Source: Parvibaculaceae bacterium Mf 1.05b.01 (GTDB taxonomy: Bacteria > Pseudomonadota > Alphaproteobacteria > Parvibaculales > Parvibaculaceae). From it: DNA of 64,000 bases. Position numbers and translations under genes: made by a program. Below the pieces are notes generated by a model. The model was not told the DNA's origin, made no database searches, and saw only the letters and a list, made by a program, of their open reading frames with translations. The first letter of the stretch is position 1. Each line of letters begins with the position of its first letter. Positions 7,987 through 16,722 of the stretch are shown here, one piece after another. The stretch lies in NCBI GenBank assembly GCA_000509225.1, contig BAOK01000001.1, positions 2,278,914 through 2,342,913 of the forward strand, read 5' to 3'.

Positions 7987-8601
7987 TTAAGATGTCGGCG
8001 CTTGGTAGAGCGGGAACCCGCTTCCTTTAAGGAGGTTAACCGTCTCGTGGAGGGGCAGACCTACAACATTGGAATAGGAGCCATTCAGACCCCTGATAAA
8101 CGCTGCGGCACGTCCCTGAATGGCATAGCCGCCCGCCTTGCCCTGCCATTCGCCGGACGCAAGGTAAGCATGCAATTCTGCGTCACTCAGCCGCGCGACC
8201 TGGACGCGGGTCATGACCGACTTGGTGATCTGCCTGTCACCTTTGACAAGCGAAACGCCCGTATAAACTCTGTGGGCACGGCCTGAGAGCAGGTTGAGGC
8301 AGGTGCGCGCTTCTTCTTGCGTCTCCGCCTTGGGTAAAATTCTCCGTCCACAGGCAACGACGGTGTCGGCGGCGAGGACAAATGCATCCTTATGACTTAC
8401 GGCAATGGCTGACGCTTTCTCTGCCGCCAGTCGCTCGGCATAAACCCGCGGAAGCTCGGTTGCTCCGGGTGTTTCATCGAGATCAGCTGGGACAACCACA
8501 TCCGGCACAATCCCCACCTGCTTCAGCAGGTCAAGACGGCGCGGGCTCGCACTCGCCAGCACCAAGGCTGGGCGATCTGGACATGTGTCTGAATTTGTCA
8601 T
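7987..8601 (-). CDS. maf: Maf family nucleoside-triphosphate pyrophosphatase
   Basis: A 204-residue house-cleaning pyrophosphatase that hydrolyses non-canonical or excess nucleoside triphosphates such as dTTP and UTP. Hallmarks are ASASPRRLDLL at the N-terminus, LAADTVVACG with the catalytic Asp in the middle, and GKAGGYAIQGRAA near residue 155. A length of about 200 is normal. The ATG at 8601 gives the usual short lead before the ASASPRR motif; a GTG at 8619 would add six residues. The gene follows infA closely and precedes rng, a common alphaproteobacterial order. Confidence 0.95.
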   Translation of the reverse strand: MTNSDTCPDRPALVLASASPRRLDLLKQVGIVPDVVVPADLDETPGATELPRVYAERLAAEKASAIAVSHKDAFVLAADTVVACGRRILPKAETQEEARTCLNLLSGRAHRVYTGVSLVKGDRQITKSVMTRVQVARLSDAELHAYLASGEWQGKAGGYAIQGRAAAFIRGLNGSYSNVVGLPLHETVNLLKGSGFPLYQAPTS

Positions 8602-8627
8602 GAGCGGCGCTCTGCCCACCCACTACA

Positions 8628-8846
8628 TTACTTGTAGCGGTAAGTGATGCGGCCCTTGGTGAGATCATAGGGTGTCATTTCGACAAGCACCTTGTCACCC
8701 GCCAGTACACGGATACGGTTTTTCCGCATCTTGCCTGCTGTGTGCGCAATGATCTCGTGATCGTTTTCGAGCTGCACCCGAAACGTCGCGTTGGGCAGCA
8801 GTTCTACTACTGTCCCTGGGAATTCGAGAAGTTCTTCCTTGGCCAT
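8628..8846 (-). CDS. infA: Translation initiation factor IF-1
   Basis: A 72-residue single S1/OB-fold protein, full length for IF-1 and nearly identical to the family consensus: [19 protein letters not shown], then [16 protein letters not shown] and a C-terminal [13 protein letters not shown]. It occupies the 30S A site during initiation. An AAAGGG ribosome binding site precedes the start. It lies between the phosphatase gene and maf. Confidence 0.98.
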   Translation of the reverse strand: MAKEELLEFPGTVVELLPNATFRVQLENDHEIIAHTAGKMRKNRIRVLAGDKVLVEMTPYDLTKGRITYRYK

Positions 8847-8967
8847 AATCGCCCTTTGTTAATTTGGCCGGAGAATGCGCAAGAGTGCTCGGGAAATCAA
8901 GACCTGAGCGCGCATTGAGGTGCAAATCGCTGCTTTTTTGCGGATTTTGGACTTCTCGCAGGGTTTC

Positions 8968-9426
8968 TCAGCTCGCTTCAGCGACGTCTGAGCCAAACCG
9001 GTCCTTAATGCGGACGATCAGATCATCGCGCAGGCGTCGATAGGCATCGAGCCGCTGTGCCCGCGACCCACTTTCCAGGGTCGGGTCTTCCACAGGCCAA
9101 TATTCGACATCGACCGCCTCTCCCCGCACAACCTCTTCTGCCTTTTCCCGCGCCTCCGGCGTTAAGGCGACGATCAAATCAAAGGCATGGTCCTGGAGAT
9201 CATCCAGCCGCTTAGCGTGATGCTCCTTGCGCTCATATCCGACTTCGCTCAGCACTTCGAGAACAAAGGGATCAAGGTCTGCTGATTCCACACCCGCACT
9301 ATCAACAAAGATGACCGTACCAAGCAGATGTTTCATCAATGCTTCGGCCATTGGTGAGCGGACAGAGTTCAGCGTACATGCAAAGAGGACCGCGCCCGGG
9401 CGCGTGAGTTGTCCGCGCCGGCTCAT
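8968..9426 (-). CDS. Low-molecular-weight protein tyrosine phosphatase family protein
   Basis: A 152-residue cytosolic phosphatase-like protein. The active-site loop is CTLNSVRSP at about residues 17-25, fitting CX5R(S/T), with Cys as nucleophile and Arg binding phosphate. The general acid is the Asp of VEDPTLES near residue 117. Members act as tyrosine phosphatases or, in related clades, as arsenate reductases. The housekeeping position between UPF0262 and infA, conserved in related bacteria as I recall, argues against a dedicated arsenate role. It starts three bases after the UPF0262 stop, so it is cotranscribed. The substrate is unknown. Confidence 0.88.
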   Translation of the reverse strand: MSRRGQLTRPGAVLFACTLNSVRSPMAEALMKHLLGTVIFVDSAGVESADLDPFVLEVLSEVGYERKEHHAKRLDDLQDHAFDLIVALTPEAREKAEEVVRGEAVDVEYWPVEDPTLESGSRAQRLDAYRRLRDDLIVRIKDRFGSDVAEAS

Positions 9427-9429
9427 CGC

Positions 9430-9972
9430 TTAGCCTTTAATGTGAAGAACACAGATGAGCGTAAAGAGCCTGCGGGCCGTGTCGAAATCTACTTCGATCT
9501 TTCCGTCGAGCCGCGCCTTCAACAACTCCGAGCCCTCGTTATGGAGCCCCCGACGGCCCATATCGATCGCTTCGATCTGGGCAGGTGCTGCGGTTTTGAT
9601 GGCGTCGTAATAGCTTTCGCAGATGAGGAAGTAATCCTTCACAATCTTGCGGAAGGGGGCGAGCGACAGCATGACCTTGCCATGCTCCACATCTTCTTTA
9701 ATTCGAACGTCAAAGATGAGACGGTTTTCCTGCACCGATAGATGAAGCTTGTAGGGGCCCCCATCGGAGCCATTCGGCCGAAATGAGTTTTCTTCCAGAA
9801 GATCGTAGATCGCGACCTTGCGCTCATGCTCGATATCTGGAGACCGCCGCACCACCGTCGTCTCATCGAGCGTAATATCGATCAAACGGTAGGGATCGCC
9901 TCCGGCAGAGCCGGGCGTATCGTCCGAGTGAGCCACCTGCGCCGCTCCTTGCCTGTCGGATCCATGTGCCAT
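9430..9972 (-). CDS. UPF0262 family protein
   Basis: A 180-residue conserved protein of unknown function found almost only in Alphaproteobacteria, typically right after hisD. Recognisable blocks are RLIDITLDE near residue 29, [19 protein letters not shown], then [14 protein letters not shown], and the C-terminal [16 protein letters not shown]. The first 25 residues vary in the family, so the exact start is less certain. No signal peptide or membrane segment is seen. It shares the operon with hisD upstream and the phosphatase gene downstream. Confidence 0.9.
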   Translation of the reverse strand: MAHGSDRQGAAQVAHSDDTPGSAGGDPYRLIDITLDETTVVRRSPDIEHERKVAIYDLLEENSFRPNGSDGGPYKLHLSVQENRLIFDVRIKEDVEHGKVMLSLAPFRKIVKDYFLICESYYDAIKTAAPAQIEAIDMGRRGLHNEGSELLKARLDGKIEVDFDTARRLFTLICVLHIKG

Positions 9973-10032
9973 GGATATCAGTCTAAGCTAAAACAGGGAC
10001 CGGATGCGAGCCCTGCCTCGTCAAGGTTAAGA

Positions 10033-11325
10033 TCATCGATTAAGGCGAATTGACACCGAGCGCCCATGGGCGTCAAGCCCTTCTGCTGTCGAGAGTTTTA
10101 TCGCTGCGGGGCCAATCGTGGCCAGAGCATCTGGCGAACATTTCACGATGGATGTCCGCTTCACGAAATCATGTACGGAAAGGCCTGACGAAAACCGGGC
10201 TGAACGCGCGGTCGGCAGCACATGGTTGGTTCCTGCCACATAATCCCCGATGGCTTCAGGCGTGTAGCGGCCCAAGAACATGGCGCCAGCATTGCGGATT
10301 TTCTTTGCCAGCGGCTCTGGATCTGCGACTGCAATTTCCAGGTGCTCGGCAGCAATCCGGTCCACCAGCGGTACGGATGCGTCCAGACTTTCGGTCAGGA
10401 TCACCGCGCCAAATTCTTCCCAGCTGGCGCGGGCCATCTCTCCCCGGTCAAGCATTCCAAGCTGTGCTTCAACCGCTTCGACGACCCGATCCGCGAAGGC
10501 CGCATCATCGGTCACCAGAATGCTCTGGGCGACTGCATCATGTTCCGCCTGGCTCAGAAGGTCGGCGGCAATCCAATCCGGGTCGTTTTCGCCATCCGCC
10601 AGCACCAGAATTTCAGACGGTCCGGCAATCATGTCGATACCAACGGTGCCAAAAACCTGACGCTTGGCAGCGGCGACATAGGCATTTCCGGGTCCCACAA
10701 TCTTATCGACCGGCGCGATGGTCTCGGTCCCATAGGCAAGGGCGGCAACCGCCTGCGCCCCGCCAATGCGATAGACCTCTGAAACACCTGCAATCTTTGC
10801 TGCCGCCAGGACCAGCGGGTTGATCACCCCGTCGGGCGTCGGTACCGTGATGACGATGCGTTCAACACCGGCAACCTGTGCCGGGATCGCATTCATTAAG
10901 ACTGAGCTTGGATAGGCAGCTGTGCCGCCAGGAACATAGAGTCCGACAGCGCTCACACTTGTCCATTTCTCCCCAAGCTCGACACCTGCTTCATCTGTGT
11001 AACGTCTGTCTTCGGGCAGCTGCCCTTTATGAAACGCTTCGATCCGGGCCGCCGCCAGTCTCAGCGCGTCCACGGTCTCCGCATCACACTCAGCCAATGC
11101 AGCGTCAATTTCCGCTTGGGTAAAACGCAATGTATCCGCAGTCAGGTCCTGGCGATCAAACTTCGACGTCAGATCGATAACCGCGGCATCGCCACGCGCC
11201 TGCACATCCTTGATGATTGTGGCAACGGTCGTGTTGACATCTTCCGACACTTCGCGCTTCGAGGTGAGAAAGACCTGGAAGGACGGTTCGAAATCGGCAT
11301 CGCGCGTGTTCAACCGATAGGTCAT
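10033..11325 (-). CDS. hisD: Histidinol dehydrogenase
   Basis: A 430-residue zinc enzyme catalysing the last two NAD-dependent oxidations of histidine synthesis, histidinol to histidine. Family blocks include YVPGGTAAYPSSVLM, GPGNAYVAAAKRQVFG, IDMIAGPSEILVLAD and, near the catalytic Glu-His pair, RIAAEHLEI. Length is typical. The frame is open for another 59 codons upstream, but MTYRLNTRDADF at 11325 is the family start, and the extension would overlap the DUF2948 gene. It is four bases downstream of that gene and upstream of UPF0262. Confidence 0.97.
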   Translation of the reverse strand: MTYRLNTRDADFEPSFQVFLTSKREVSEDVNTTVATIIKDVQARGDAAVIDLTSKFDRQDLTADTLRFTQAEIDAALAECDAETVDALRLAAARIEAFHKGQLPEDRRYTDEAGVELGEKWTSVSAVGLYVPGGTAAYPSSVLMNAIPAQVAGVERIVITVPTPDGVINPLVLAAAKIAGVSEVYRIGGAQAVAALAYGTETIAPVDKIVGPGNAYVAAAKRQVFGTVGIDMIAGPSEILVLADGENDPDWIAADLLSQAEHDAVAQSILVTDDAAFADRVVEAVEAQLGMLDRGEMARASWEEFGAVILTESLDASVPLVDRIAAEHLEIAVADPEPLAKKIRNAGAMFLGRYTPEAIGDYVAGTNHVLPTARSARFSSGLSVHDFVKRTSIVKCSPDALATIGPAAIKLSTAEGLDAHGRSVSIRLNR

Positions 11326-11329
11326 GGTT

Positions 11330-11788
11330 TTAGCTTTCAGGGTCTGTTGCTTGGTCGTGTGTGGGCACGTTAGGGGTGTCCCACGTGCCCCCCATATCTG
11401 CCAGATGTGCGTCCAACGCCTCCACATCAATGCGGATTTCACCGTCTCCGGAAAATGTGAGCACGATGCTGCCTGACGGGGACGCCCCCTCTTCAAACGC
11501 AATCGTCAGAAGGTTCAAAACACCGTCCTGACGGTCCTGCTCGATATTGCGGGACCGAACCTTCTCGACATTGTCGAAATGGAGACCCGTACGGGCACGC
11601 TTATGCGTCCGGACGGCAGGAACGGCCCCCAGTTCATCTTCCCAGCAAAATCTGTTGGCAACCATCGCAAGACGGCGGGTGCCGGGCAAATAGGCAATAT
11701 CCTTGACGAGCACCACTGCATCCTGAAGGTAGGCGGCCATTACCTGCAGGTCTTCAGCGTCTTCCGCTTTCAGTCTGAGAGTGCTCAT
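11330..11788 (-). CDS. DUF2948 family protein
   Basis: A 152-residue conserved alphaproteobacterial protein of unknown function, found between murA and hisD. The N-terminus LRLKAEDAEDLQVMAAYLQDAV and the central block RRLAMVANRFCWED are typical of DUF2948. No signal or membrane segment is present. The ATG at 11788 (MSTLRLKAED) fits the family better than an in-frame start at 11830. Its stop is four bases from the hisD start, so they are cotranscribed. Confidence 0.9.
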   Translation of the reverse strand: MSTLRLKAEDAEDLQVMAAYLQDAVVLVKDIAYLPGTRRLAMVANRFCWEDELGAVPAVRTHKRARTGLHFDNVEKVRSRNIEQDRQDGVLNLLTIAFEEGASPSGSIVLTFSGDGEIRIDVEALDAHLADMGGTWDTPNVPTHDQATDPES

Positions 11789-11884
11789 TAAGAATTGCTC
11801 GTCGGTGACGGTGTTGTTCACTGGCTTCAAGGCGGTTCTTACACCGAAATGCCCAAGAATGGCACCCTAAAGGCGATCAGCAGA

Positions 11885-13165
11885 TCAGGCTTTTTCGCGC
11901 CAAATCTCAGCTCCGCAGGCAGAGAGTTTCTCTTCAATCCGCTCAAAACCCCGATCCAGGTGATAGACCCGGTTGACGATGGTTTCGCCTTCTGCCGCCA
12001 AGGCCGCAATTATTAGCGCCGCAGAGGCGCGAAGATCACTCGCCATCACAGGCGCCGCCGTCAGTCTTTCAACGCCATGGACCAGAGCCATATCCCCGTG
12101 CAAGGAGATATCGGCTCCAAAGCGCGCCAGTTCCTGGACATGCATGAACCGGTTTTCGAAGATGCGCTCAACAATCTCAGATGGACCGTCCGCCAGAGTC
12201 ATGAGGCTCATAAATTGAGCCTGTAAATCTGTCGGGAAGCCAGGATAGACCTCTGTCACAACATTGACGGGACGAAGACGCTCTCCCTCCCGCTTTACCG
12301 TGACCCAATCCTCACCCACTTCGATATCAGCTCCTGCAGCGCGCAAGGCGGAAAGCGCCGCCTCAATGGTTTCTGGCACCAGACCCGTCAGTTTGATGGG
12401 GCCTCCCATCATGGCGGCGACGATGGCAAAGGTTCCGGCCTCGATGCGATCGGCCAGAACCGGATGTCTTGTGCCCTGCAGCTTCGAGACGCCCTCGATC
12501 CGGATTGTCTCTGTACCCGCGCCCTCAATCTTGGCACCCATGGCATTGAGGCATTTGGCGAGGTCGCCAACCTCTGGTTCTCTGGCCGCGTTTTCCAGCA
12601 CCGTCTCACCGTCAGCCAGCGTGGCGGCCATCATCAGCGTGTGTGTCGCCCCAACGGAGACAAGCGAAGATCGGAAGTTCGCGCCTTTAAGGCCGCCCTT
12701 GGTTGTGGCATGGACATAGCCATCGACAATCTCAATGTCGGCACCCATTGCCTGAAGGCCCTTTATATATATGTCGACGGGCCGCGCGCCGATGGCACAG
12801 CCCCCTGGCAGCGAGACACGTGCTTCGCCGAAACGGCCAAGCAGCGGCCCCAGAACCCAAAAGCTTGCCCGCATCTGGCTTACCAATTCGTAGGGCGCTG
12901 TCGTGGATGTGATGGTCTCTGCCTTCAAGCGCAGACTTTTGCCAAATGTTTCTTCGCTGCCATTGCCGACTTCAGCTTCACACCCCAATTCTGTGAGCAG
13001 GCGAATGAGGGTGCGCACATCTGTGAGCTGGGGCACATTCTCGAAATGCATTTCCCCGTCTGTGAGCAGCGCAGCTGTCATCAGTGGCAGTGCCGCGTTC
13101 TTGGCGCCCGAGATGGGAATCGTCCCTGTGAGCGGTTTGCCGCCCTTAATGTGAAGTGTATCCAT
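11885..13165 (-). CDS. murA: UDP-N-acetylglucosamine 1-carboxyvinyltransferase
   Basis: A 426-residue cytosolic enzyme that transfers enolpyruvate from PEP to UDP-GlcNAc, the first committed step of peptidoglycan synthesis. The conserved Lys is in [10 protein letters not shown] near residue 22, and the catalytic Cys in [14 protein letters not shown] near residue 118 is the fosfomycin target. The Cys is present, so normal fosfomycin chemistry is expected. [14 protein letters not shown] at 13165 is the family start; the 20 residues upstream in frame are not conserved. It leads the hisD operon, with a 96-bp gap to DUF2948. Confidence 0.97.
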   Translation of the reverse strand: MDTLHIKGGKPLTGTIPISGAKNAALPLMTAALLTDGEMHFENVPQLTDVRTLIRLLTELGCEAEVGNGSEETFGKSLRLKAETITSTTAPYELVSQMRASFWVLGPLLGRFGEARVSLPGGCAIGARPVDIYIKGLQAMGADIEIVDGYVHATTKGGLKGANFRSSLVSVGATHTLMMAATLADGETVLENAAREPEVGDLAKCLNAMGAKIEGAGTETIRIEGVSKLQGTRHPVLADRIEAGTFAIVAAMMGGPIKLTGLVPETIEAALSALRAAGADIEVGEDWVTVKREGERLRPVNVVTEVYPGFPTDLQAQFMSLMTLADGPSEIVERIFENRFMHVQELARFGADISLHGDMALVHGVERLTAAPVMASDLRASAALIIAALAAEGETIVNRVYHLDRGFERIEEKLSACGAEIWREKA

Positions 13166-13304
13166 GAAGGTCTGCTTATCCCCTACAGCACTTGGGTCCC
13201 CTAGAGCTCTTGAGCCCCAGAACAAAGGCGCCCCCGAATTTGCACCCAGTTGCGGGAGCCTCTCTCAGGAATGCGGCAAAGGGAAGGCTGAAATGGGGGG
13301 TTGG

Positions 13305-13532
13305 TTAAGAGTTCTCATCTGTATTATCAGGAGCATCCGCTGGTCCATCAGACTTTCGGTTCCGAGCCTGGGCTTTGCGGCGTTTGAGATTCTGCCGCAG
13401 CGCCGCGCTTAGGCGCTCTTCCCGCGATTCGGCTGGCGTTGTGGATTTAAGGGGCCCTGCCTTCTTGGCCTCTGTCTCTTCCGTCATCTCAATGCCCTTG
13501 GTCTGTCTGGCGGTCCTTCGGAATTTTGCCAT
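13305..13532 (-). CDS. Small conserved basic protein upstream of murA
   Basis: A 75-residue highly charged protein with no predicted membrane segment. The centre, SREERLSAALRQNLKRRKAQAR, resembles small alphaproteobacterial hypothetical proteins ending in KRRKAQARGR-type tails that lie near murA, so it is probably real. Start 13532 is chosen for the GGGAGG upstream; an ATG at 13487 (MTEETEAK) is an alternative closer to the family length. The tail is acidic and probably disordered. Function is unknown. Confidence 0.7.
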   Translation of the reverse strand: MAKFRRTARQTKGIEMTEETEAKKAGPLKSTTPAESREERLSAALRQNLKRRKAQARNRKSDGPADAPDNTDENS

Positions 13533-13754
13533 CTGCCTCCCACCCCCAGTTTACTGAGGCTTAAGGCCAAATCTGATATTCCATATGTTCATGTGGCATG
13601 GGCCTCAAGGTCCCGTCAACTGCGGGGAAAGGCGTTTTTTCCCAATCTGGCGGAGACTTTAAAGGACCCATTTTGAACGCTTGCGCCACAGGGGGCGCTG
13701 TGGCACTTTCCCCGCGATTTCGGGGCTTTGTCACAGGCGCGCCACCGACATGAT

Positions 13755-13829
13755 GCTGCCGTAGCTCAGGGGTAGAGCACTCCCTTGGTAAGGGAGAGGC
13801 CGAGTGTTCAATTCACTCCGGCAGCACCA
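13755..13829 (+). tRNA. tRNA-Thr (GGT)
   Basis: Acceptor stem GCTGCCG pairs with CGGCAGC, the D arm is TAGCTCAGGGGTAGAGC, and the anticodon stem CTCCC/GGGAG closes loop TTGGTAA with anticodon GGT. The T arm contains GTTCAATTC, and CCA is encoded. It lies alone on the plus strand, 158 bp from the end of the spike gene. Confidence 0.97.
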
Positions 13830-13987
13830 TTTTTTGTTTCGCGGCAGTTTCGCTTTGCTCAACGCCTCCAACCGGGCGGGCTCTTGTCCGGGCACCCACT
13901 TGGGTGCCTTGGTGCGCGATGTTCGAAGTTTCTCTCTCAAGGCGCATCATCCAACTCTCAGCCATTGGCATATCAAATGGGGCCATC

Positions 13988-15427
13988 CTACCAAGCTGAA
14001 GTTTGGTCACCATTTGCGACTGCATGCTCTAACACCAACCCATTCAGCTGGTTCGCGCCGCCCCGGTGGCCCAGCTCAACCTCGTTCAGGTTTGTTGGAA
14101 CATTTGCGGCCGTCGCCGTTTCTAAAGACCCGCCATCCACACGAAGCGACAATCTATTGGACACCTCATCCCAATAGAGGATTGCGCCATGGCTGCCACC
14201 GTCATCCACGCCAGGCACGCCCACAAAGCCTGCGCTCATGCCAGCGACGAAGCTTTCAAGGCGCAGAATGCCGGAGACAAAATGAAGCGTTAGCCGGTCG
14301 TTTGCATCTTGCCGCGCGTTCCAGACAATTCGGTCGCCGGTCGCACCTTCTCCGTCCCATGCGATCTTGATTGTGTGGTCCCGGTAGATGCGACGGATAG
14401 AAATCGAATTTATCTTGCAACTCACCGACGCATTGACGGTGTTCATGAAAATTCTGTCGTTGCCCGAGCCTGCGGTCAATTCAAAATCTTTGATACCAGC
14501 CGTCGAGAAGTTCGCGCCAAACACCGCCGTACCCCCTGAGAAACCTGCTCGAAGTGTTCCACTTGCGATGTCGGCAATGTCGAGAACAACTTTGTATCGC
14601 GCGCCGGTCTCAATAGGTCTGAGTTGTGTGGCAGCAACGAAGGGTGCGACGTCGGTTGCCACCAGCTGCCCGTTGACGATCTCCCATCCAGCGCCGACAC
14701 CCCAATCAGTGGGTGCCGCAAAATCATGGTTGAGAACAAACTCACCGCCCAGCCGGTCTTCTGTCGCGTAGCCGGAAAATGGGAGCACTTCCTTGGCGGA
14801 AACCTCATCCAGTACAGCGGGTTTCGCGGAAGATGAACTCATCAAAGACAGGTAGGTTGTCTCAGAGGTCGCTACAAATGTTGTCTCTTTTCGCTCTCGC
14901 ACGCCAAAGCCGGTGGAGCCAAGATCGAGGGTGTAAGCTGATGTTCCTACGTAGACTGCACTCACATCGTTAGCGCCGGGCGCTACTTCACCAAACAGGG
15001 CATCGACCAAATAGTTAGCACCGATCTTTGTCTCGATCTCGGCGTATGCGATCCGATTGAACCCGGCACCTGAAGTCCCAGCTAGAAAACCGGGCGTTGA
15101 GGTATCCGCGGCTGGCCCGTGGAAAGTCCAACCGCTCGTATCTGCATAAAATCCGCCATTCGCCACCAACTCAGGCCCATACCCCTGCACGACCGTTGGC
15201 GCATCACTGCCGTTGATCAGCATTCCGGCAGAGGTCGGCTCACCGGCGGACGGGTTTGCGATGACATCCGAAAATGTCTTGATCATGCCGTCTGCGTAAT
15301 AGAGACCCCCCTTCCCAAGTGCATTGTCCAAGCGAGCAAAACCCTCCGTGTCTGGAAAGCACGACAATGCACGCTGTAGCGGCGAGATTCTTGGCTGCGC
15401 CGGACTATGAGCAGACCCGATGATCAT
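13988..15427 (-). CDS. Spike/adhesin protein of a gene-transfer-agent-type locus (GhsB-like)
   Basis: A 479-residue exported-particle type protein. After about 85 residues it holds two similar beta-rich modules. The first starts at ELVANGGFYADTSGWTF (about 84) and the second at EFVLNHDFAAPTDW (about 228) and runs through GWEIVNGQLVA; both look like carbohydrate-binding jelly rolls of tail fibres. The C-terminal 120 residues resemble a concanavalin/LamG fold (IKIAWDGEGATGDRIVW, then ILYWDEVSNRLSLRVDG). No signal peptide is present, as for virion proteins. Its start overlaps the spike base stop by four bases. By position it corresponds to Rhodobacter capsulatus ghsB, but no sequence match has been checked. 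Confidence 0.7.
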   Translation of the reverse strand: MIIGSAHSPAQPRISPLQRALSCFPDTEGFARLDNALGKGGLYYADGMIKTFSDVIANPSAGEPTSAGMLINGSDAPTVVQGYGPELVANGGFYADTSGWTFHGPAADTSTPGFLAGTSGAGFNRIAYAEIETKIGANYLVDALFGEVAPGANDVSAVYVGTSAYTLDLGSTGFGVRERKETTFVATSETTYLSLMSSSSAKPAVLDEVSAKEVLPFSGYATEDRLGGEFVLNHDFAAPTDWGVGAGWEIVNGQLVATDVAPFVAATQLRPIETGARYKVVLDIADIASGTLRAGFSGGTAVFGANFSTAGIKDFELTAGSGNDRIFMNTVNASVSCKINSISIRRIYRDHTIKIAWDGEGATGDRIVWNARQDANDRLTLHFVSGILRLESFVAGMSAGFVGVPGVDDGGSHGAILYWDEVSNRLSLRVDGGSLETATAANVPTNLNEVELGHRGGANQLNGLVLEHAVANGDQTSAW

Positions 15428-15684
15428 GACATCACCACAATATCTGTGGCGGTCGTGCCGGTCGCATGCACTCTTGAGGCACGTATGGCCATCACGGTAC
15501 CCCCGACAAGATTTTTGAAAATCACATCGCTCCCATCTTTCATGGTCACTGCCAGATCACCTGTCCCGCCGACATAAATCGCTCTGCTCACCTGCGCCAA
15601 ATCGACCTCATCCGACGGTGTCGCCGCCACTGCACTTGACGCGGGGCTTTCGAGGCTTGTGCTATGTTCGCTAAACTGGTCCAT
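15424..15684 (-). CDS. Spike base protein, RCAP_Rcc01079 family (GhsA-like)
   Basis: An 86-residue small beta-rich protein. TPSDEVDLAQVSRAIYVGG, TGDLAVTMKDGSDVIF, and AIRASRVHATGTTATDIV match my memory of the spike base family named for R. capsulatus rcc01079, which with rcc01080 forms the head spikes of its gene transfer agent. A GGAGAAAATC leader gives a good ribosome binding site. It is 10 bases downstream of the holin-like gene and overlaps the spike gene by four. Similar proteins also occur in some tailed phages, so GTA origin is not certain. Confidence 0.8.
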   Translation of the reverse strand: MDQFSEHSTSLESPASSAVAATPSDEVDLAQVSRAIYVGGTGDLAVTMKDGSDVIFKNLVGGTVMAIRASRVHATGTTATDIVVMS

Positions 15685-15693
15685 GATTTTCTC

Positions 15694-16230
15694 CTATCTG
15701 TTTATGGAAGATGGTGTTCGGCCACTGACCAAGTTTTCAATCAGTTGGTTCTTTGCAGACGATCCTGCGGAAGATCCGAAATAGTAATTGCCGATGGCGA
15801 CGACGAGCGACCCAAGTGCACCCAGCATGACATTGAGCGGTGCTTGGCTCCCCATGGGCAAATCGACGAAAATCATCGCAACCAAAATGCCAAAAAAACC
15901 GCCGAGCGCGGCGAAGGCAATGAAGGCGGGCATTTGATCACCCGTCTTTACCTGGCGCTCTCGTGCGCTTTCTCGATCCGAGACATGCAGGGCTTCCAGA
16001 TCAATCTCCAGTTCCTTCATCTGCTGACGAAAGATCAGTTCAGCCTGCTTTAGTTTTCGAAGGTCTGTTGGTGACGCCAGCAACACAGCCTTTTCGACAT
16101 CAGCTGGCTGCACATCCTCAGAGCCCAGAAGAGCTGACGCGATACCGCGAACCGCGACGCCAGCCATCGGCCCGCCAAGCGCTGTCGCCAGACCGGGTGC
16201 AACCGTGCTGACCACTTGTTTCCAATCCAT
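15694..16230 (-). CDS. Holin-like protein of the 3TM gene-transfer-release family
   Basis: A 178-residue membrane protein. The N-terminus is a glycine/alanine-rich hydrophobic stretch (VAPGLATALGGPMAGVAVRG). A charged helical region follows with KLKQAELIFRQQMKELEIDL and DRESARERQ. Two strong membrane segments, at about 100-122 and 130-152, end in NYYFGSSAGSSAKNQ. This pattern matches the 3TM holin family for gene transfer agent release (PF11351, from memory). Such proteins permeabilise the inner membrane so that endolysin can free particles. The AGGAGG site before the start is ideal. No endolysin gene is adjacent. Confidence 0.85.
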   Translation of the reverse strand: MDWKQVVSTVAPGLATALGGPMAGVAVRGIASALLGSEDVQPADVEKAVLLASPTDLRKLKQAELIFRQQMKELEIDLEALHVSDRESARERQVKTGDQMPAFIAFAALGGFFGILVAMIFVDLPMGSQAPLNVMLGALGSLVVAIGNYYFGSSAGSSAKNQLIENLVSGRTPSSINR

Positions 16231-16351
16231 TCACGCCTCCTGATGCAAACGATCTCTTCATTGCCCAGCAAAGAGCAGATGTGCGATCAGGATAGGCCTG
16301 CCCCGGGAGGGGGAGGATTATGTGAGGATGTTTCTTGCGCGGCGTTCTGAT

Positions 16352-16654
16352 TTATCCTGCATCTCTGCAAAATAGTTCGTGCAGCACGTGGATAACCTGC
16401 ACCACTTCGTCACTGGCGAGGGTGTAAAATATCTTCTGGCTGTCGCGCCGTGTTTTCACGAGCTGTGCTTCGCGCAGTTTCGCCAATTGCTGGGACAGGT
16501 TCGATTGGCTGATGCCGATACGCTCCTGAAGCTCACCAACGGTGAGCTCTGCGCCATGTAATTCACAGAGAACGCGCAACCGGTACGGGTTGCTCATAGA
16601 TGCCAGCAAGGCCGCCGCTTTTTCCGCCTGTTGCGGGTTTACATTTATATTCAT
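16352..16654 (-). CDS. ArsR-family regulator, SqrR/BigR-like (persulfide-sensing type)
   Basis: A 100-residue winged-helix repressor. The HTH is at ELTVGELQERIGISQSNLSQQLAKLREAQLV (about 40-70; quoted in part: GISQSNLSQQLAKLRE) and the wing is RRDSQKIFYTL. Two cysteines, in RVLCELHG (about 31) and near the end in HELFCRDAG (about 96), lie where SqrR/BigR proteins have their reactive pair, which forms a tetrasulfide with reactive sulfur. The metal-binding CxC of classic ArsR is absent. It is divergent from a rhodanese gene, fitting sulfide control. Start 16654 (MNINVNPQQAEKA) is the family start; the frame is open further upstream. Confidence 0.85.
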   Translation of the reverse strand: MNINVNPQQAEKAAALLASMSNPYRLRVLCELHGAELTVGELQERIGISQSNLSQQLAKLREAQLVKTRRDSQKIFYTLASDEVVQVIHVLHELFCRDAG

Positions 16655-16722
16655 AATCACTAATTTATCAAAAACGCATATAAATACAAGACTTAGCTCA
16701 TCTATCCTCAGGGAGACCAATA

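Noticed and set aside
11326-11502. 59-codon N-terminal extension of hisD
   Set aside because: It overlaps the DUF2948 gene, and the HisD family starts at MTYRLNTRDADF.
13685-13908. Hairpins GCCACAG/CTGTGGC (13685-13704) and GGCACCC/GGGTGCC (13891-13908) as terminators
   Set aside because: Neither has a following T-run on the strand where a gene ends; the second may still weakly end the spike operon.
13755-16230. tRNA-Thr as attachment site of a prophage carrying the holin and spike genes
   Set aside because: No integrase and no repeat of the tRNA 3' end was seen on the far side of the trio.
16643-16685. ATTTATAT / ATATAAAT pair as an operator for the SqrR-like protein
   Set aside because: The arms are A/T-rich, 27 bases apart, and one lies inside the coding region, so chance is likely.
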